This document shows positions 5,788 through 7,394 of a stretch of 7,394 nucleotides of DNA, in pieces. A program made the position numbers and the translations under genes. The notes under the pieces were generated by a model. That model was not told the DNA's origin. It did not search any database and was given only the letters and a program-made list of their open reading frames with translations. Within the stretch, counting starts at the first letter, position 1, and each line of letters begins with the position of its first letter. The stretch is from positions 1 to 7,394 of the forward strand of contig SLQH01000331.1 of assembly GCA_007131555.1 (NCBI GenBank), written 5' to 3'. Source of the stretch: Planctomycetota bacterium (lineage in GTDB: Bacteria; Planctomycetota; UBA11346).

Positions 5788-7100
5788 GCCGTCCCAACAT
5801 CCTCGTCTTCTTTGTCGACCAGCAGCGCTGGGATACCTGCGGCTGCTATGGCCAGGCCCTGCCGTTGACCCCGCATCTTGATGCGATGGCGGCCGAGGGG
5901 ACCTGCTTCTCCCAGGCCTTCACCTGCCAGCCGGTCTGCGGCCCGGCCCGGGCGGCGATCCAGACCGGCCGCTATGCCAGCGAGGTCGGCTGTGACGTCA
6001 ACCATCGCATGCTGCCGATTGGCAGCCCGACCATCGCCACCCGCCTGGCGGCGACCGGTTATGATACCGCCTACATCGGCAAATGGCACTTGGCCAGTTG
6101 TGGGCCGATCGGGGGGGCTGATGACTTCCGCATCAAGCCGGTGCCGGTCGAGCGGCGGGGGGGCTATGGCCACTGGCTGGCCAGCGATGCCCTGGAGTTC
6201 ACCTCGCATGGCCATGACGGCCACATGTTCGACACTGACAACCAGCGCCGCGACTTTCCTGCTGGTCGCTTCCGGGCTGATGCCCAGACCGACTGGTTGC
6301 TGGAATACCTGGATACCCGACGCAACCAGGAGCGGCCCTTCCTGCTGTTCGCCTCCTACCTTGAGCCCCATCACCAGAACGATCATAACTGCTACGAGGG
6401 GCCGCATGGCAGCCGCGAACGCTGGGCCGACTTCGACCCCCCGGCCGACCTCATCGGCCACGGCGGTGACTGGCGCGAGCAGTACCCGGACTATCTCGGC
6501 TGCGTCCACAGCCTGGATCAGAACCTGGGCCGGGTCCGGGCCCGGCTGGCCGAACTGGGCCTGGCCGATGATACCGTGATCATCTACACCAGCGATCACG
6601 GCTCGCACTTCTGCACCCGTAACAGCGAGTACAAGCGCAGCTGTCACGACGGCTGTCTGCGCATCCCCTTCGTCGCCTGTGGGCCGGGCTTCAACGGTGG
6701 CGGGGTGCGCGATGAACTGGTCAGCCTCATCGACCTGCCGGCCACGGTGGTGGCTGGTGCCGGCCTGGCCGTGCCCGAGGACTTCCGGGGCCGCCCCTTG
6801 CAGGGCCTGGTGGACGGCAGCGCCCAGGATTGGCCGTCCTACGCCTTCGCCGAGATCTCCGAGAGCCACGTCGGCCGCTGTCTGCGGACCGCCCGCTGGA
6901 CTTACGAAGTCTCCCTGACCAAGGCCGGAGCACCGCACTGGCAGGAGGCCTTCCTCTACGACAACCAGCGCGACCCGCATCAGCAGAACAACCTCGTCGC
7001 CGAACCCCTGCTGGCCGGCCTGCGGCGCTCATTATGGCAGACCCTGGCCCGGCAGATGATCGCCAACGGCGACCAGATGCCGGTGTTGGAGCCGCGCTAG
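5784..7100 (+). CDS. Sulfatase 2 (formylglycine-dependent, no signal peptide)
   Basis: Second predicted type I sulfatase, 438 residues, clearly a different subfamily from sulfatase 1. It begins directly with the fold's first strand, RPNILVFFVDQQRWDTCGCYG (metal ligand Asp12), so no signal peptide is visible. The maturation motif is C52-G-P-A-R then AIQTGRY (58-64), an accepted CxPxR variant with Ala in place of Ser. IGKWHL (98-103) carries the usual active-site Lys and His. LEPHHQND (193-200), TSDHGSHF (269-276, with metal ligands D271 and H272) and EYKRSCHDGCLRIPFV (282-297, with Lys284) complete the catalytic set. The C-terminus (YDNQRDPHQQNNLVAEP) is typical. The start overlaps the regulator B stop codon and has GGAG 5 nt upstream. 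Activity needs a formylglycine-generating enzyme or anSME, and neither is encoded here. The substrate is unknown. Confidence 0.92.
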   Translation: MSRPNILVFFVDQQRWDTCGCYGQALPLTPHLDAMAAEGTCFSQAFTCQPVCGPARAAIQTGRYASEVGCDVNHRMLPIGSPTIATRLAATGYDTAYIGKWHLASCGPIGGADDFRIKPVPVERRGGYGHWLASDALEFTSHGHDGHMFDTDNQRRDFPAGRFRADAQTDWLLEYLDTRRNQERPFLLFASYLEPHHQNDHNCYEGPHGSRERWADFDPPADLIGHGGDWREQYPDYLGCVHSLDQNLGRVRARLAELGLADDTVIIYTSDHGSHFCTRNSEYKRSCHDGCLRIPFVACGPGFNGGGVRDELVSLIDLPATVVAGAGLAVPEDFRGRPLQGLVDGSAQDWPSYAFAEISESHVGRCLRTARWTYEVSLTKAGAPHWQEAFLYDNQRDPHQQNNLVAEPLLAGLRRSLWQTLARQMIANGDQMPVLEPR

Positions 7101-7128
7101 TCGGTACACGATTTCAGCGAAAACCGCA

Positions 7129-7148
7129 GTCACAGCCGTAGCTGTGGC
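7129..7148 (+). other. Hairpin downstream of sulfatase 2
   Basis: CACAGC-CGTA-GCTGTG (7131-7146) is a perfect 6-bp stem with a 4-nt loop, extended to 8 pairs in RNA by a G-U wobble and a G-C pair. It begins 28 nt after the sulfatase 2 stop codon. The bases after it (GAGGATTTCC) hold only three Ts, so it could end or protect the transcript but is not a classical terminator. Confidence 0.45.
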
Positions 7149-7165
7149 GAGGATTTCCGGCTGGA

Positions 7166-7213
7166 TAGGAGCCTGTAAGGAATAGCGACCGAAATGGTCC
7201 AGACAGGCGACGT
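7166..7213 (+). repeat. Copy 2 of the 48-nt dispersed inverted repeat, downstream of sulfatase 2
   Basis: Starts TAGGAGCCTGTAAGG and ends GACAGGCGACGT. It is identical to copy 1 (55-102, minus strand) at 44 of 48 positions without gaps. It lies 65 nt after the sulfatase 2 stop codon and reads in the same direction as that gene, as copy 1 does relative to pgsA. GACC-GAAAT-GGTC (7187-7199) could form a small inner hairpin here, but copy 1 has a mismatch in that stem, so only the outer hairpin is supported by both copies. Confidence 0.8.
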
Positions 7214-7220
7214 GCCTGTC
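7202..7220 (+). other. 7-bp hairpin at the end of repeat copy 2
   Basis: GACAGGC (7202-7208) pairs with GCCTGTC (7214-7220) around loop GACGT. It is the counterpart of the 46-69 hairpin. The loop-side sequence CGACGT is conserved. Pair 7203-7219 is A-T here where the equivalent pair in copy 1 (65-50) is C-G when read on the minus strand, so the pairing is kept although both bases changed. Confidence 0.6.
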
Positions 7221-7394
7221 GATCCCCTACAGAATTCCAGGATCGCCGCATTATACCCGGAGTACCGGGCCTTGGCCCGCGTACATTGGGCGGGCGGAGA
7301 TTCTTGAGATGGACATAGGCCGGGGCGGCGGCACCATCGCTGCAATGCGCTTGCGTTCATCATCGCCATGAATGATCACGAGTCGCGGGATCCA
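7214..7394. other. Right edge with no convincing gene
   Basis: Apart from the palindrome at 7262-7284, I see no supported gene. On the plus strand a 37-codon frame (7194-7307) begins inside the repeat. It is followed by ATG 7309 (ends 7371) and by ATG 7368, which runs off the window (MNDHESRDP) without a clear ribosome binding site. On the minus strand one frame enters from the edge and stops at 7251 (ends SARPMYAGQGPVLRV); this could be the tail of an unseen gene convergent with sulfatase 2. None resembles a family I recognise. Confidence 0.3.
7262..7284. other. GC-rich imperfect palindrome
   Basis: GTACCGGGCC (7262-7271) faces GGCCCG-C-GTAC (7274-7284) around TT, a 10-pair stem with one bulged C. 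The right arm CTTGGCCCGCGT (7271-7282) is identical to the first 12 bases of the window, near repeat copy 1. It could be a cruciform, a terminator for a gene entering from the right, or part of a longer repeat unit. Confidence 0.4.

Noticed and set aside
5700..6980. Long minus-strand frame of 426 codons opposite sulfatase 2
   Set aside because: Same reason: shadow of a clear sulfatase gene.
55..7213. Composite transposon bounded by the inverted 48-nt copies
   Set aside because: No transposase or integrase lies between them and the segment includes core biosynthetic genes; a dispersed 3' element explains the positions better.
7130..7369. Minus-strand frame of 79 codons at the right edge
   Set aside because: It runs through the hairpins and the repeat, has an Arg/Ser-rich composition and no recognisable domain.
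1..7394. CRISPR array, tRNA or rRNA genes
   Set aside because: No regularly spaced direct repeats, no cloverleaf-like sequence and no rRNA-like stretch seen on either strand.

Overview
The window is GC-rich bacterial DNA with tightly packed genes. It looks like a Gram-negative type organism because it carries pdxJ, a marker of the DXP-dependent vitamin B6 pathway. Sulfatases with their own regulators next to housekeeping genes recall sulfated-glycan degraders such as the PVC group (Planctomycetota, Lentisphaerota, Kiritimatiellota). That placement is a weak inference: no rRNA or other taxonomic marker is present.

Left part (about 100-2508, all minus strand): a housekeeping operon read in the order pdxJ (pyridoxine 5'-phosphate synthase), dapA (4-hydroxy-tetrahydrodipicolinate synthase) and a pgsA-like CDP-alcohol phosphatidyltransferase. 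Gaps are 48 and 21 bp. A candidate extended -10 promoter lies upstream of pdxJ (2537-2564).

Middle and right part (2716-7100): two modules arranged as mirror images. From a short AT-richer intergenic region (about 4931-5043), two different IclR-type regulators diverge. Each overlaps or abuts a sulfatase gene of a different subfamily: minus strand, regulator A (4190-4930) then sulfatase 1 (2716-4188); plus strand, regulator B (5044-5787) then sulfatase 2 (5784-7100). Both sulfatases keep the Cys motif that is converted to formylglycine (C-L-P-S-R and C-G-P-A-R). Neither has a visible signal peptide, so they probably act in the cytoplasm on imported sulfated sugars or small sulfate esters. No maturase, transporter or glycosidase is present in the window. 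The intergenic region holds several palindromes that could be operators for the two regulators.

Edges: a 48-nt sequence occurs twice in inverted orientation, at 55-102 (starting at the pgsA stop codon) and at 7166-7213 (65 nt after the sulfatase 2 stop codon), with 44 of 48 positions identical. In both places it has the same orientation relative to the upstream gene and forms one arm of a hairpin. One stem pair differs between the copies by a compensatory change. It looks like a dispersed structured 3' element and is one of the two most interesting signals here, with the mirrored regulator-sulfatase modules.
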